A DNA stretch of 64,000 nucleotides from UBA1794 sp050946375 (GCA_050946375.1 JBMNUT010000004.1:62001-126000); one strand, 5' to 3'. Counted from the stretch's first letter, positions 24,541 to 33,379 are shown. The notes: generated by a model from the sequence alone, not told the origin. A program made the numbers and translations.

Positions 24541-25461
24541 TCACAGATTACCGGCCAGGAACTGCCGCATTTTCTTTTCATCCAGCCCCCGCCGGCAGGC
24601 ATAATCCTGCAACTGTTCGTCCGAGATGTGTCCCACGGAGAAATAACGGGCCTGCGGGTGTGCTATCATAAGCCCGCAAGTCGACGCCGAAGGATGCATG
24701 GCTCCCGTATCGGTCAGGCGAATCCCGATGCGCGACAAGCCGGCCAAACGGTCAATGAGGAAGACCACCGACTGGTCCGGCAGGCAGGGATAGCCCACCG
24801 CCGGGCGGATTCCCTGAAAGCGTTCCGCATGAAGCGCCGCCATATCCAGACACTCATCGGGTGCATAGCCCCATTGTTTTTTCCGAACCTCTTCGTGCAT
24901 CTTCTCCGCAGCAGCCTCCGAAAGACGGTCGCACAGAGTCTGAACAATCATCTGATAGTAGACATCGCACGCTTCCGCCTGCACTTTTTCAGCATGAGTC
25001 GTCGTGGCAAAGAGCCCTACCCGGTCCCATTGTCCGGAAGAGAGCGGGCGAACAAAATCGGCCAGGCACCAACAAATGCCGTCCTTTGACGAAGGCCGCT
25101 GCTGTCGCAGCAAGGGAAAACGCACTTCGCAAGGCCCTGCCCCACGGTCCTCAGCAGGAAGATGAAAAATGAGGTCATCTCCTTCACTGTTTGCATTCCA
25201 CAGTTCCGTCAGTCCCTCTACGATTACTCCACGTTCTTCCATACGTTTCAGCATGAAACGGGCGTCATCGAACAGTTTGACTGCCTCCTTTGCCTTTTCC
25301 TGCCCCTCGGCCGGAAACGAAGCGACCCACGAAGTACGGCACGAAGGGCAGTCGTGTATCCCCGCGATAGAAGCAAAACGGGGGCCGAAGCCCCACGCAT
25401 GAAAGAAATACAGCCAGTTGATGTAGTCCGCCACCTCATGTATCGAATAAGAATAGAGCAT
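24541..25461 (-). CDS. Stand-alone methionine synthase reactivation (AdoMet-binding) domain
   Basis: Protein of 306 residues matching the C-terminal AdoMet domain of cobalamin-dependent methionine synthase, which reductively methylates oxidised cob(II)alamin. Signatures are GIRPAVGYPCLPDQS (the RxxxGYP AdoMet motif) and STCGLMIAHPQARYFSVG (the S-x-G...HP motif near the cobalamin face). The homocysteine, folate and B12-binding domains are absent, so it must act in trans on a MetH encoded elsewhere. It is the last gene of a leftward unit with pyrC and the glycosyltransferase gene. Confidence 0.9.
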   Translation of the reverse strand: MLYSYSIHEVADYINWLYFFHAWGFGPRFASIAGIHDCPSCRTSWVASFPAEGQEKAKEAVKLFDDARFMLKRMEERGVIVEGLTELWNANSEGDDLIFHLPAEDRGAGPCEVRFPLLRQQRPSSKDGICWCLADFVRPLSSGQWDRVGLFATTTHAEKVQAEACDVYYQMIVQTLCDRLSEAAAEKMHEEVRKKQWGYAPDECLDMAALHAERFQGIRPAVGYPCLPDQSVVFLIDRLAGLSRIGIRLTDTGAMHPSASTCGLMIAHPQARYFSVGHISDEQLQDYACRRGLDEKKMRQFLAGNL

Positions 25462-25504
25462 CCCTTTTCCTTTCTGCTATATACGGTAGTGAAAAACAGG
25501 ACTA

Positions 25505-26914
25505 TTATGCAAAACGGAGCTCCTGCCCACGGCAGTCGTCCACCACGCGCCCTTCGCTGTAGGCCTTGCAACCGTTTACCCACGTAGCTACTACCTTATG
25601 ATGAAAAGTATGCCCTTCCAGAGGCGACCATCCGCACTTGCTCAGCACATCTTCCCGGCGCAGCGTCCACTCCGCATCGGGTTTTACCAGAACAAGGTCG
25701 GCTTTGTAACCCTTGCGCAAGTAACCGCGCTGTCCGATGCCAAACAGACGGGCCGGAGCGTGACACATCTTCTCTACGACCATGCCATAATCGAATACTC
25801 CCTCCGTGCACAAGTCCAGCATGCTGACCAGCGAAAACTGAATCATCGGCATGCCCGATACCGCACGAAAGACACTTCGCTCCTTTTCTTCAAGCAGATG
25901 AGGCGCATGGTCCGTACCGACTACGTCAATCCGCCCCGTCTTCAGTGCCTCGCGCAAGGCCTCCCGGTCGGAAAGCTGCTTGATGGAAGGATTACACTTG
26001 ATGCGGTTCTTCAAAACGGCATAGTCCTCCAGACTGAACAGCAAATGCGCCAAACAGGCTTCTGCCGTGATTCGTTTCTCTTCCAGAGGCTTATCGGAGA
26101 AAAGTCCCAGTTCCCTGGCTGTCGTCACATGGAGGACATGCAAGCGGGCGCCGTACTTCTCTGCCAGTTCCACGGCCAGCGACGATGAAACGTAGCATGC
26201 TTCCTCGCTGCGTATCTGCGCATGGAGTGCTGCCGGAGCCTCGTTTTCGTTTTCTTCCGAATAACGCTGGCGGAAAAGCGCCATGTTGCGCTCAATCAGA
26301 GCCGTATCCTCACAATGCGTCGCGATGAGCAAATCCGTACCGGAAAAGACTTTTTCCAGCGATTCACGCCTGTCGACCAGCATGTTTCCCGTGCTCGACC
26401 CCATGAAGAGCTTCACTCCGCACGGGCGATGGGCAAGAGTAGAGAGATGGGCCAGAGAAGCGGTATTCTCATTGGTAGCGCCGAAATAGAAGGAATAGTT
26501 CACCCGGCTTACCTCTGCCGCACGGCGAAACTTGGCATTCAGAGCCTCTTCCGTCACAGTCGGCGGCACGCAGTTGGGCATATCCATATAAGAAGTCACC
26601 CCGCCCGCTGCCGCAGCCCGGCTTTCGCTCTCGATGTCGGCTTTACGGGTCATGCCCGGTTCGCGGAAATGCACATGGTCGTCAATCACGCCCGGCAAGA
26701 GCAGCAGGCCGTCGGCCTCTATGATTTCCACATTTCCGCCGGCACTTTCTGCAAGTTCCGCTGCCGCTTTTTCCAAATTCACCGGGCACTTTTCGGTGCG
26801 TTCCTCCGGGAAAACTATTTCCCGGATATGCTCTCCCTCTACGAGAACATGCCCTTTCCCGACACGTCCCTCGTTGACTATCGTAGCGTTCTTTATGAGA
26901 AACCTATAACTCAT
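25505..26914 (-). CDS. pyrC: Dihydroorotase, class I
   Basis: Protein of 469 residues catalysing ring closure of carbamoyl-aspartate in pyrimidine synthesis. Metal-binding HVHFREPG is at about residue 79, followed by MDMPNCVPP, the conserved KLFMGSSTG, THCED, LHVLHVTTA with the histidine ligands, and the catalytic aspartate in GTDHAPH. A poorly conserved stretch of about 30 residues (VNLEKAAAELAESAG) sits near residue 45-65. The start overlaps the glycosyltransferase stop by 11 nt. pyrD and pyrK lie 20 kb away in the same window. Confidence 0.96.
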   Translation of the reverse strand: MSYRFLIKNATIVNEGRVGKGHVLVEGEHIREIVFPEERTEKCPVNLEKAAAELAESAGGNVEIIEADGLLLLPGVIDDHVHFREPGMTRKADIESESRAAAAGGVTSYMDMPNCVPPTVTEEALNAKFRRAAEVSRVNYSFYFGATNENTASLAHLSTLAHRPCGVKLFMGSSTGNMLVDRRESLEKVFSGTDLLIATHCEDTALIERNMALFRQRYSEENENEAPAALHAQIRSEEACYVSSSLAVELAEKYGARLHVLHVTTARELGLFSDKPLEEKRITAEACLAHLLFSLEDYAVLKNRIKCNPSIKQLSDREALREALKTGRIDVVGTDHAPHLLEEKERSVFRAVSGMPMIQFSLVSMLDLCTEGVFDYGMVVEKMCHAPARLFGIGQRGYLRKGYKADLVLVKPDAEWTLRREDVLSKCGWSPLEGHTFHHKVVATWVNGCKAYSEGRVVDDCRGQELRFA

Positions 26915-27704
26915 CCGTATCGTGGGTACAATTATGGTACGTATCTTTCATCTTCTGCCCCAGTTTTTTCATTTTCCGCTGTATCGAATTCATCTTCAGG
27001 CGTATCACGCCGAAGACTGCCTCGCCGAAGATGCCTTTGCTCATCTTGGAACTACCCAAGACGCGGTTGGTGAAAATGACAGAGACTTCCTTGACTTTAA
27101 AACCGAGCTCGTGCGCCGTATATTTCATTTCGATCTGAAACGCATAACCCTTGAAGCGCACCTGGTCGAGATTGATGGTTTCCAGCACTTTCCTGCGGTA
27201 GCAGACGAAGCCCGCCGTAGTGTCGTGTATCTTGAGCCCGGTGATTATCCGTACGTACTTGGAAGCAAAATACGACATCAGCACGCGCCCCATCGGCCAG
27301 TTCACCACGTTCACGCCCGTAATATAGCGTGAACCGATAGCCACGTCTGCCCCTTCTTCGCTGCAGGCATGGTAAAGACGCGGCAAATCGTTCGGGTCAT
27401 GGGAGAAATCGGCATCCATTTCGAAAACATAGTCATATCCATGCTCGAGAGCCCACTTGAAACCGGCAATATACGCCGTGCCCAAGCCCTGCTTGCCTTT
27501 CCGCTTCAGGATAAACAGCCGCTGGGAAATCTCAGGCTCCTCCATAAGCCGCTCCACAATCTGGGCAGTTCCGTCGGGCGAACCGTCGTCTATGACCAAA
27601 ACATGAAACGCCTTTTCCAGCCCCAGCACGGCCCGGATGATGTTTTCGATATTCTCCTTCTCGTTATAGGTGGGGATAATAACTATACTGTCTGTATCTT
27701 GCAT
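26904..27704 (-). CDS. Polyprenol-monophosphate mannose/glucose synthase-like glycosyltransferase
   Basis: Protein of 266 residues from the ATG at 27704 (MQDTDSIVIIPTYNEKENI). GT2-family Dpm1 type: nucleotide-binding VIIPTYNE, VLVIDDGSPDGTAQ, FEMDADFSHDP (the DxD motif) and GSRYITGVNVVNWP. There is no C-terminal membrane domain, so it is the soluble, single-domain class that makes polyprenyl-phosphate sugars on the cytoplasmic face of the membrane. Overlap with pyrC shows coexpression. The sugar is not determined by sequence. Confidence 0.9.
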   Translation of the reverse strand: MQDTDSIVIIPTYNEKENIENIIRAVLGLEKAFHVLVIDDGSPDGTAQIVERLMEEPEISQRLFILKRKGKQGLGTAYIAGFKWALEHGYDYVFEMDADFSHDPNDLPRLYHACSEEGADVAIGSRYITGVNVVNWPMGRVLMSYFASKYVRIITGLKIHDTTAGFVCYRRKVLETINLDQVRFKGYAFQIEMKYTAHELGFKVKEVSVIFTNRVLGSSKMSKGIFGEAVFGVIRLKMNSIQRKMKKLGQKMKDTYHNCTHDTDEL

Positions 27705-27730
27705 GAGAAAATCAAGTCTTATGGAATGCA

Positions 27731-27738
27731 CAAAAGTA
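27731..27738 (-). promoter_or_regulatory. -7 box of glycosyltransferase-pyrC unit
   Basis: The minus strand reads TACTTTTG, 27 nt before the chosen start at 27704. Confidence 0.65.
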
Positions 27739-27781
27739 CTGTTTTTCATCAGCAAGCAGAAAGGTTTCATCCGATTTTTAG

Positions 27782-27789
27782 TATTTTTG
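27782..27789 (+). promoter_or_regulatory. -7 box of mfd
   Basis: TATTTTTG matches TAnnTTTG, 95 nt before the mfd ATG. The resulting leader contains repeat array E. Confidence 0.55.
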
Positions 27790-27821
27790 CGCAGAAATTA
27801 GAGCACCTTTCTCTTTTTTCC

Positions 27822-27881
27822 ACTGCATGTTTTTGGAAAAAGCTGCAGGGGAATTGAAAAAAAGTACTGCATGTTTTTTCC
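27822..27881. repeat. 22-bp phased repeat array E in mfd leader
   Basis: Units are CTGCATGTTTTTGGAAAAAG, CTGCAGGGGAATTG and CTGCATGTTTTTTCC, ending 3 nt before the mfd start codon. It would be transcribed. Confidence 0.65.
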
Positions 27882-27884
27882 TCT

Positions 27885-30800
27885 ATGGACGCATTCGATT
27901 TACAAAAGTCATATATCCAACATCCATCCCTTCAAGCATTAGCCAAAGTTCTGTCCGACCCCTCCGTCCGCACCTGCCATGCCCAGGGGCTTTGCGCCTC
28001 GGCTTCGGCGGTCGTGGCCTCGGCCCTGTTCGCCAAGTTAGGGCGCCCGCTGCTCTATATACTCGACGATGAGGAAGAAGCCGGCTACTTCTACCACGAC
28101 CTGGTACAGATACAAGGCGAAAAACAAGTACTTTTCTTCCCTTCCTCCTACCGTCGCTCCATACGCTACGGGCAGAAAGATGCGGCAAACGAGATTCTGC
28201 GTACCGAAGTGCTCGCACGGTTGCAGAAGAAGGACGGAGCGCTCATCGTAGTCACCTTCCCCGAAGCATTGGCCGAGCAGGTCATCTCTTGCGAACAACT
28301 GGATGAAAACACACTCTACCTGCGCAAAGGGCAGGAAACGGACTTCACCAATCTGCCCAAACAGCTTTCCGAACTGGGATTTCAGCGGGAAGACTATGTG
28401 TACGAACCGGGGCAGTTCGCCATAAGGGGCAGCATTCTCGACATTTTCTCATTCTCTTCAGAATACCCGTACCGCATCGATTTCTTCGGAAACGAAGTGG
28501 AAAGCATCCGTACCTTCGAAGTAGAGACGCAACTCTCGCGCGATTCACTGCCGGAGGTGGCCATCATTCCGGAACTGTCCCACAGCGCAGGCGGAAAATC
28601 GACCGGCTTATGGGACTTTCTGCCTGCGGATACCATTGCCGGCCTGAAGAATTACGAACAACTGTGCGGCAAACTGCAGGCATTGCAGCAAGAGTCGCTT
28701 GCCCCGCAGGCCCTGTTGTCTGAACAAGAAGAGCAGAAAGGCACAACTCCACCGACCGATTTGCGCACACTCCTCGTGCCCGAAGACGTCTGGCGCCCCG
28801 CACTCGACCAGTTTGTCCGCTACGAATTCGGTACCCATGCGTCGCCCGATTCGCAGGCTTCCATCCCTTTCTCCTGCCATCCACAGCCTCTCTACCATAA
28901 GAACTTCGACTTGGCCGGAGAGGCTTTCCACTCTTTCCTCAATCAGGGCTTCACCTTATATATATGTACCGACAGCGAGAAACAAGTGGAGCGCATTCGG
29001 AACATTTTCGAGGACAAAGGCGACCCAATACCGCTCCTTTCGCTCGGATACACGCTCCACGAAGGATTTTACGACGACACTTTAAAGATTTGCTTCTTCA
29101 CCGACCACCAACTCTTCGACCGCTTTCATAAATACAACCTGCGCAGCGACAAGGCACGCACGGGAAAAGCTGCACTGACCCTGAAAGAAATCCAGTCGTT
29201 CCGCATAGGCGATTACGTAACCCACATAGACCACGGCATCGGGCGCTTTGCCGGTCTGGTGCGGCTCCCCATGCCCGGCGGCGCCACGCAGGAAGCCATC
29301 AAACTGATATATCAGGGGGACGACGTCGTGTTCGTATCTATCCATTCGCTCCACAAGCTCTCCAAATTCAAAGGGCGGGAAGGCGAACCTCCACGCATCA
29401 GCAAGTTAGGGACAGGCGCGTGGGAGAAAATGAAAGAAAGGACGAAGAAAAAGATAAAAGACATTGCCCGCGACCTCATCCGCCTCTATGCCCAACGGAA
29501 AGAGACCAAAGGCTTTGCCTTCAGCCCCGACAGTTTCCTGCAGCACGAACTGGAGGCTTCGTTCATTTACGAAGACACTCCCGACCAACTCAAAGCCACC
29601 CAAGCCATCAAACACGACATGGAAAGTTCCATCCCCATGGACCGTCTTGTCTGCGGCGACGTAGGCTTCGGGAAAACAGAAGTAGCGATACGCGCGGCTT
29701 TCAAGGCGGCAACCGACGGAAAGCAGGTGGCCGTGCTCGTACCGACCACGGTACTTGCCCTGCAACACTACAAGACTTTCAGCCAGCGACTCAAGGACTT
29801 CCCGTGCCGCGTGGACTACCTCAGCCGGGGACGTACCGCACGGGAGACCAATCTCCTGCTCAAGGATTTAGCCGCAGGCGAGATTCAAATTCTCGTAGGC
29901 ACGCATGCACTCATCGGCTCACGCGTACATTTTAAGGATTTAGGCCTGCTTATCATCGACGAGGAGCAGAAATTTGGCGTTAGCGTGAAGGAAAAACTTC
30001 GCCAGATGCGAGTCAATGTCGACACACTTACCCTGAGTGCGACCCCAATCCCCCGCACGCTTCAGTTTTCCCTCATGGGTGCACGCGATCTCTCGGTCAT
30101 CAACACACCGCCCCCAAATAGATATCCCATCCAAACCGAGATACATACGTTCGACGAAGCCCTCATTGCCGACGCCATCGGCTTCGAGATGAGCCGCGGG
30201 GGGCAAGTCTTTTTCGTACACAACCGGGTCCGTGACATGGAAGAACTGGCGGCACGCATCCAGCGCCTCGTGCCGGACGCACGAATATGCTGCGCTCACG
30301 GGCAAATGGAGCCGAAAGTTTTGGAACAGACTATCTTCGATTTCGTAAACGACGACTACGATGTGCTGATTGCGACCTCCATTATTGAAAATGGCATTGA
30401 CATTTCCAACGTAAATACTATTATTATTGATAATGCGCAGAACTTCGGCCTGAGCGACTTGCACCAGTTGCGCGGACGCGTAGGGCGAAGTAACCGGAAG
30501 GCATTCTGCTATCTGCTGGCTCCGCCCCTCTCCTCCCTGCCGGACGAGAGCCGCCGCCGGCTGCAGGCCTTGGAAGAATTCAGCGACCTGGGCAGCGGCT
30601 TCCACATTGCCCTGCAGGATTTGGACATACGCGGAGCCGGAAACCTGTTAGGCTCCGAGCAAAGCGGATTCATTGCCGACGTGGGATACGAAGCCTACCA
30701 AAAGATTCTCACGCAAGCCGTGCATGAATTGAAAACCGAAGAGTTTGCCGAACTCTACGCACCCGACAGTTCCGACCCGAACACGGCAGGCGAAAACTAT

Positions 30801-31274
30801 GTGGACGAATGCACCGTAGACAGCGACTTGGAACTTCTGTTCCCCGAAAGCTACATTCCCGGGAGCAGTGAGCGCATGCTTCTCTATCGGGAGCTCGACA
30901 ATCTGCACACCGACAAAGAGCTTTCCGATTTTCGCAAGCGGCTTGAAGACCGATTCGGCCCTGTTCCGCCCGAAGGCGAAGAACTGTTGCGCATCGCCCC
31001 CCTGCGCCGTCTGGCATGCCGCCTCGGAATCGAACGGATTCTCCTCAAGAACGGACAGATGTGGCTCTACTTCGTCAGCCGCCCCAACTCGGATTATTAC
31101 TACCAGAGCGACACATTCGGGGCAATCATCTCCTACGTCCAAACCCATCCCAAGCTATGTTCGCTGCGCGAAAGCGGGGGAAAACGCAGTTTGCGCCATA
31201 TCGGCGTCCCGTCTGTGGCAGAAGCCGAACGAATCCTCACCCAGATGTATAATGCCCTGCTGCAACAGAAATGA
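27885..31274 (+). CDS. mfd: Transcription-repair coupling factor
   Basis: Protein of 1129 residues, a DNA translocase that removes stalled RNA polymerase and recruits UvrA. The N-terminal UvrB-like region is in place (GSILDIFSFSSEYPYRIDFF). The RNA-polymerase-interaction domain is near residue 443 (DYVTHIDHGIGRFAG). The helicase core has Walker A GDVGFGKTEVAIRAAF at about 590, DEEQKFGV at about 690, SATPIPRTLQ, IIENGIDISN and QLRGRVGRS. The TRCF C-terminal domain follows. The partner uvrA is in the same window. The start ATG directly follows the repeat-bearing leader. Confidence 0.97.
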   Translation: MDAFDLQKSYIQHPSLQALAKVLSDPSVRTCHAQGLCASASAVVASALFAKLGRPLLYILDDEEEAGYFYHDLVQIQGEKQVLFFPSSYRRSIRYGQKDAANEILRTEVLARLQKKDGALIVVTFPEALAEQVISCEQLDENTLYLRKGQETDFTNLPKQLSELGFQREDYVYEPGQFAIRGSILDIFSFSSEYPYRIDFFGNEVESIRTFEVETQLSRDSLPEVAIIPELSHSAGGKSTGLWDFLPADTIAGLKNYEQLCGKLQALQQESLAPQALLSEQEEQKGTTPPTDLRTLLVPEDVWRPALDQFVRYEFGTHASPDSQASIPFSCHPQPLYHKNFDLAGEAFHSFLNQGFTLYICTDSEKQVERIRNIFEDKGDPIPLLSLGYTLHEGFYDDTLKICFFTDHQLFDRFHKYNLRSDKARTGKAALTLKEIQSFRIGDYVTHIDHGIGRFAGLVRLPMPGGATQEAIKLIYQGDDVVFVSIHSLHKLSKFKGREGEPPRISKLGTGAWEKMKERTKKKIKDIARDLIRLYAQRKETKGFAFSPDSFLQHELEASFIYEDTPDQLKATQAIKHDMESSIPMDRLVCGDVGFGKTEVAIRAAFKAATDGKQVAVLVPTTVLALQHYKTFSQRLKDFPCRVDYLSRGRTARETNLLLKDLAAGEIQILVGTHALIGSRVHFKDLGLLIIDEEQKFGVSVKEKLRQMRVNVDTLTLSATPIPRTLQFSLMGARDLSVINTPPPNRYPIQTEIHTFDEALIADAIGFEMSRGGQVFFVHNRVRDMEELAARIQRLVPDARICCAHGQMEPKVLEQTIFDFVNDDYDVLIATSIIENGIDISNVNTIIIDNAQNFGLSDLHQLRGRVGRSNRKAFCYLLAPPLSSLPDESRRRLQALEEFSDLGSGFHIALQDLDIRGAGNLLGSEQSGFIADVGYEAYQKILTQAVHELKTEEFAELYAPDSSDPNTAGENYVDECTVDSDLELLFPESYIPGSSERMLLYRELDNLHTDKELSDFRKRLEDRFGPVPPEGEELLRIAPLRRLACRLGIERILLKNGQMWLYFVSRPNSDYYYQSDTFGAIISYVQTHPKLCSLRESGGKRSLRHIGVPSVAEAERILTQMYNALLQQK

Positions 31275-31332
31275 GACGAAAACGCAGTCTTTATGTTGCA
31301 AAACATAAAACAAAAGTTAAAAGTTAGGGCGA

Positions 31333-31368
31333 TTTGATACAACTCATGCGGAGAAACCCCTATATTTG
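31333..31368 (+). promoter_or_regulatory. Promoter of small-ORF unit
   Basis: TTTG at 31333-31336 and TATATTTG at 31361-31368 form a Bacteroides-type promoter, with a somewhat long spacing of 24 nt. The -7 box lies inside a 12-bp inverted repeat with one mismatch (31359-31370 and 31379-31390). Confidence 0.6.
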
Positions 31369-31398
31369 TGCTGTAAAACACAAAAATAGGTATTAGCT

Positions 31399-31500
31399 AT
31401 GAGAAAAATCGAATCAGTTTTCAAGAAAAACATGCACAAGATTGAGGATAACATCTTGCGTCTGTATGGCTTCACCGCAACGAATAACTCGTCGCTCTAA
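31399..31500 (+). CDS. Small ORF, 33 residues, own transcription unit
   Basis: ATG AGA AAA ATC encodes a 33-residue basic, amphipathic peptide: MRKIESVFKKNMHKIEDN followed by ILRLYGFTATNNSSL. It has no membrane segment or signal. It is flanked by a recognisable promoter (31333-31368) and a strong terminator (31551-31582), so it forms a stand-alone transcript of about 210 nt between mfd and rplU. I recognise no family. The RNA itself could be the functional product, but the codon-wise sensible peptide argues for translation. Confidence 0.55.
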   Translation: MRKIESVFKKNMHKIEDNILRLYGFTATNNSSL

Positions 31501-31550
31501 GGAGCCATTTTTAAATTAGAGAAAGAATTACTAACTATTTATCTTCAAGA

Positions 31551-31582
31551 ACAGCCCGACAGCGATGCCGGGCTGTTTTTTT
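31551..31582 (+). terminator. Terminator of small-ORF unit
   Basis: ACAGCCCG (31551-31558) pairs with CGGGCTGT (31569-31576), followed by seven T. Confidence 0.92.
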
Positions 31583-31647
31583 ATCCCTGCACCTTCCCGT
31601 CTCGGGCAGCCTCCATCCCGTCATTTTTCCGCACAACCTTTCTTCAT

Positions 31648-31722
31648 AAGTCCCGCCACTTCATCGAAAAAGTGGAGGCACTTTCAGCAAAAAGTCCCGC
31701 CACTTTTCAGCAAAGGCACAGC
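31648..31722. repeat. 22-bp phased repeat array J
   Basis: AAGTCCCGCCACTTCATCG, AAGTGGAGGCACTTTCAGC and AAGTCCCGCCACTTTTCAGC start at 31648, 31670 and 31692, exactly 22 bp apart. The array lies upstream of the rplU promoter. Confidence 0.8.
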
Positions 31723-31827
31723 CCCATTTCTATCCCTTTCCCGGCGCCCGGCAGACAGACTACCCTCGGAAAAAGCCCAACCCTGCACAGAAAACAAAGA
31801 AAAAACATATTTTTCCACCCTTACCTG

Positions 31828-31858
31828 CTTGCAAAACAAGAAGAAATGACTACCTTTG
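31828..31858 (+). promoter_or_regulatory. Promoter of rplU-rpmA
   Basis: CTTG at 31828-31831 and TACCTTTG at 31851-31858, spacing 19 nt. The leader to the rplU ATG is about 80 nt and GC-rich (GCGAGCCACCAAGCGGC region), so it could carry a control structure. I cannot fold it reliably by eye. Confidence 0.65.
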
Positions 31859-31944
31859 CAGCCAATTATTCCGTAACGGGTCAGAAAAAGCGAGCCACCA
31901 AGCGGCTACACCCGCCGGGTCAACCTACAAATTTACCACAACAA

Positions 31945-32262
31945 ATGTACGCAATTGTAGAAATCAACGGCCAACAATTCAAAGCAGAGGCCGGAAAGAA
32001 ACTCTTCGTTCACCACATTCAAGGAGCGGAAAACGGAAACGACGTAGAGTTTGAAAAAGTTCTGTTAGTAGACAAAGACGGAAACATCACCGTAGGAACT
32101 CCCACCGTTGCAGGGGCCAAGGTTATTGCACAAGTAATCTCTCCGCTGGTGAAGGGCGACAAAGTGCTCGTTTTCCACAAGAAAAGAAGAAAAGGCTACC
32201 GTAAACTCAACGGCCACCGCCAGCAGTTTACCGAAATCAGCATTAAAGAAATCGTAGCTTAA
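31945..32262 (+). CDS. rplU: Large ribosomal subunit protein bL21
   Basis: Protein of 105 residues from ATG 31945 (MYAIVEINGQQFKAEAGKK), the usual length. Family features are VEFEKVLLVDKDGNITVGTP and the C-terminal KKRRKGYRKLNGHRQQFT, which contacts 23S rRNA. Upstream in-frame codons belong to the leader. It is followed at 27 nt by rpmA, the normal pair. Confidence 0.98.
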   Translation: MYAIVEINGQQFKAEAGKKLFVHHIQGAENGNDVEFEKVLLVDKDGNITVGTPTVAGAKVIAQVISPLVKGDKVLVFHKKRRKGYRKLNGHRQQFTEISIKEIVA

Positions 32263-32289
32263 ACCAAACGAAAAAACAAGAAGTAGATT

Positions 32290-32559
32290 ATGGCACATAA
32301 GAAAGGCGTCGGAAGTTCTAAGAACGGACGCGAATCACACAGCAAAAGATTAGGCGTGAAAATCTTCGGCGGCGAGTTCTGCAAAGCCGGAAACATCATC
32401 GTACGCCAGAGAGGTACCGTGCACAACCCCGGTGAGAACATGGGCATGGGCAAAGACCACACCCTGTTTGCACTCGTAGACGGCACCGTATCGTTCAAGA
32501 AAGGCCGTGGCAACCGTAGCTATGTTTCTGTAACTCCAATCAAATTGGACGAGGCATAA
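32290..32559 (+). CDS. rpmA: Large ribosomal subunit protein bL27
   Basis: Protein of 89 residues with the typical MAHKKGVGSSKNGRESHSKR start; the N-terminal tail reaches the peptidyl-transferase centre. VRQRGTVHNPGENMGMGKDH and FKKGRGNRSYVSV are conserved. No N-terminal cleavage extension of the Firmicutes type is present. A strong terminator follows. Confidence 0.98.
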   Translation: MAHKKGVGSSKNGRESHSKRLGVKIFGGEFCKAGNIIVRQRGTVHNPGENMGMGKDHTLFALVDGTVSFKKGRGNRSYVSVTPIKLDEA

Positions 32560-32584
32560 CCCATCCGGCCATACAACCTTACAT

Positions 32585-32627
32585 AAAAAGCCGTCCGGAA
32601 ACCTGCAAGTTTACCGGACGGCTTTTT
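32585..32627. terminator. Bidirectional terminator, rpmA / Fur-family gene
   Basis: AAAAAGCCGTCCGG (32585-32598) and CCGGACGGCTTTTT (32614-32627) form a long stem with T-runs on both strands between convergent genes. Confidence 0.93.
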
Positions 32628-32683
32628 GTATAACGTTTTATGCGGTTTCCTGGCCGGAGCACATAAGCCCGGCACAGCAAGCC

Positions 32684-33139
32684 TCAGTTTTCCGCCATGG
32701 CCCGCTCCCATTTCTCCCGGCAGCCCGAGCAAATCCCCTTCAGCACATAGTTCACTCCACGCAAAAGAAAGCCCTCGGGCAAGGCAACAAGCGGCACATG
32801 CTCACAATCCAGACAGAACGTCTGATGACAATATTCGCAATAAAAGTGCGGATGCATGTCGTCCACCGAACAATGGGAAGGGCTTTCGCACAGTTCGTAC
32901 TTCACCGAACCGCTCCCGTCCTCTATGTCATGCACCAAGTCATGCTCCCGAAACAACACCAAGGCGCGGAAAATAGTAGAACGGTCCACCGTATCCAGCG
33001 CCGATTCTATATCCTGAAGTGAAACCGGACTGCTCGCCTTCATCAATTCCCTCAATACCAAAATGCGGGTCGACGTAGGCTTTACGCCTTTCTGACACAA
33101 GCGATTCACGCAAACCCGTTCGTCGTCTGTCACGTTCAT
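32684..33139 (-). CDS. Fur-family transcriptional repressor
   Basis: Protein of 151 residues. An N-terminal winged helix (KGVKPTSTRILVLRELMKAS, TIFRALVLF) is followed by a dimerisation domain with MHPHFYCEYCHQTFC and a second pair CSGC, giving the structural zinc site. The HPHFYC region supplies metal-sensing histidines. Sequence alone does not tell Zur, PerR or Fur apart; the CxxC...CxxC pairs fit Zur or PerR equally well. It is a single gene with its own promoter, near the metal transporter gene 6.5 kb away but not linked to it. Confidence 0.9.
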   Translation of the reverse strand: MNVTDDERVCVNRLCQKGVKPTSTRILVLRELMKASSPVSLQDIESALDTVDRSTIFRALVLFREHDLVHDIEDGSGSVKYELCESPSHCSVDDMHPHFYCEYCHQTFCLDCEHVPLVALPEGFLLRGVNYVLKGICSGCREKWERAMAEN

Positions 33140-33167
33140 ATTATTTCATTTTCCGTTTTACTGCGTA

Positions 33168-33175
33168 CAAAAGTA
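33168..33175 (-). promoter_or_regulatory. -7 box of Fur-family gene
   Basis: The minus strand reads TACTTTTG, 29 nt before the start at 33139. Confidence 0.65.
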
Positions 33176-33183
33176 GAAAATCC

Positions 33184-33272
33184 CTTGCACACTTCCATAA
33201 AAAGCAGCAAGGCTTTTAAGCAGAACCCTTGCAACTTCTCCCGAAAAGTCCTGCAGCTTTTCCGAAAAGCGC
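33184..33272. repeat. 22-bp phased repeat array F
   Basis: Four units: CTTGCACACTTCCATAAAAA, AGCAAGGCTTTTAAGCAG, CTTGCAACTTCTCCCGAAAA and CTGCAGCTTTTCCGAAAA. They lie between two divergent promoters. Confidence 0.78.
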
Positions 33273-33371
33273 ATCCCCCTTCCCCATCGCGGCTACCGGC
33301 TGTCAACAACGTGTTGATAAACTTTTCCCTACTTAGCAGCCGAAAAGTTTCGGAATCAGCCGGAGAAAACG

Positions 33372-33379
33372 TACCTTTG
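33372..33379 (+). promoter_or_regulatory. -7 box of HU/SPOR gene
   Basis: TACCTTTG is 8 nt from the ATG at 33387, so the transcript would be leaderless or nearly so. Confidence 0.65.

Noticed and set aside
31865..31944. bL21 autoregulatory leader
   Set aside because: The leader is long enough and GC-rich, but I could not define a stem set resembling a known L21 leader by eye, so it is not listed as a riboregulator.
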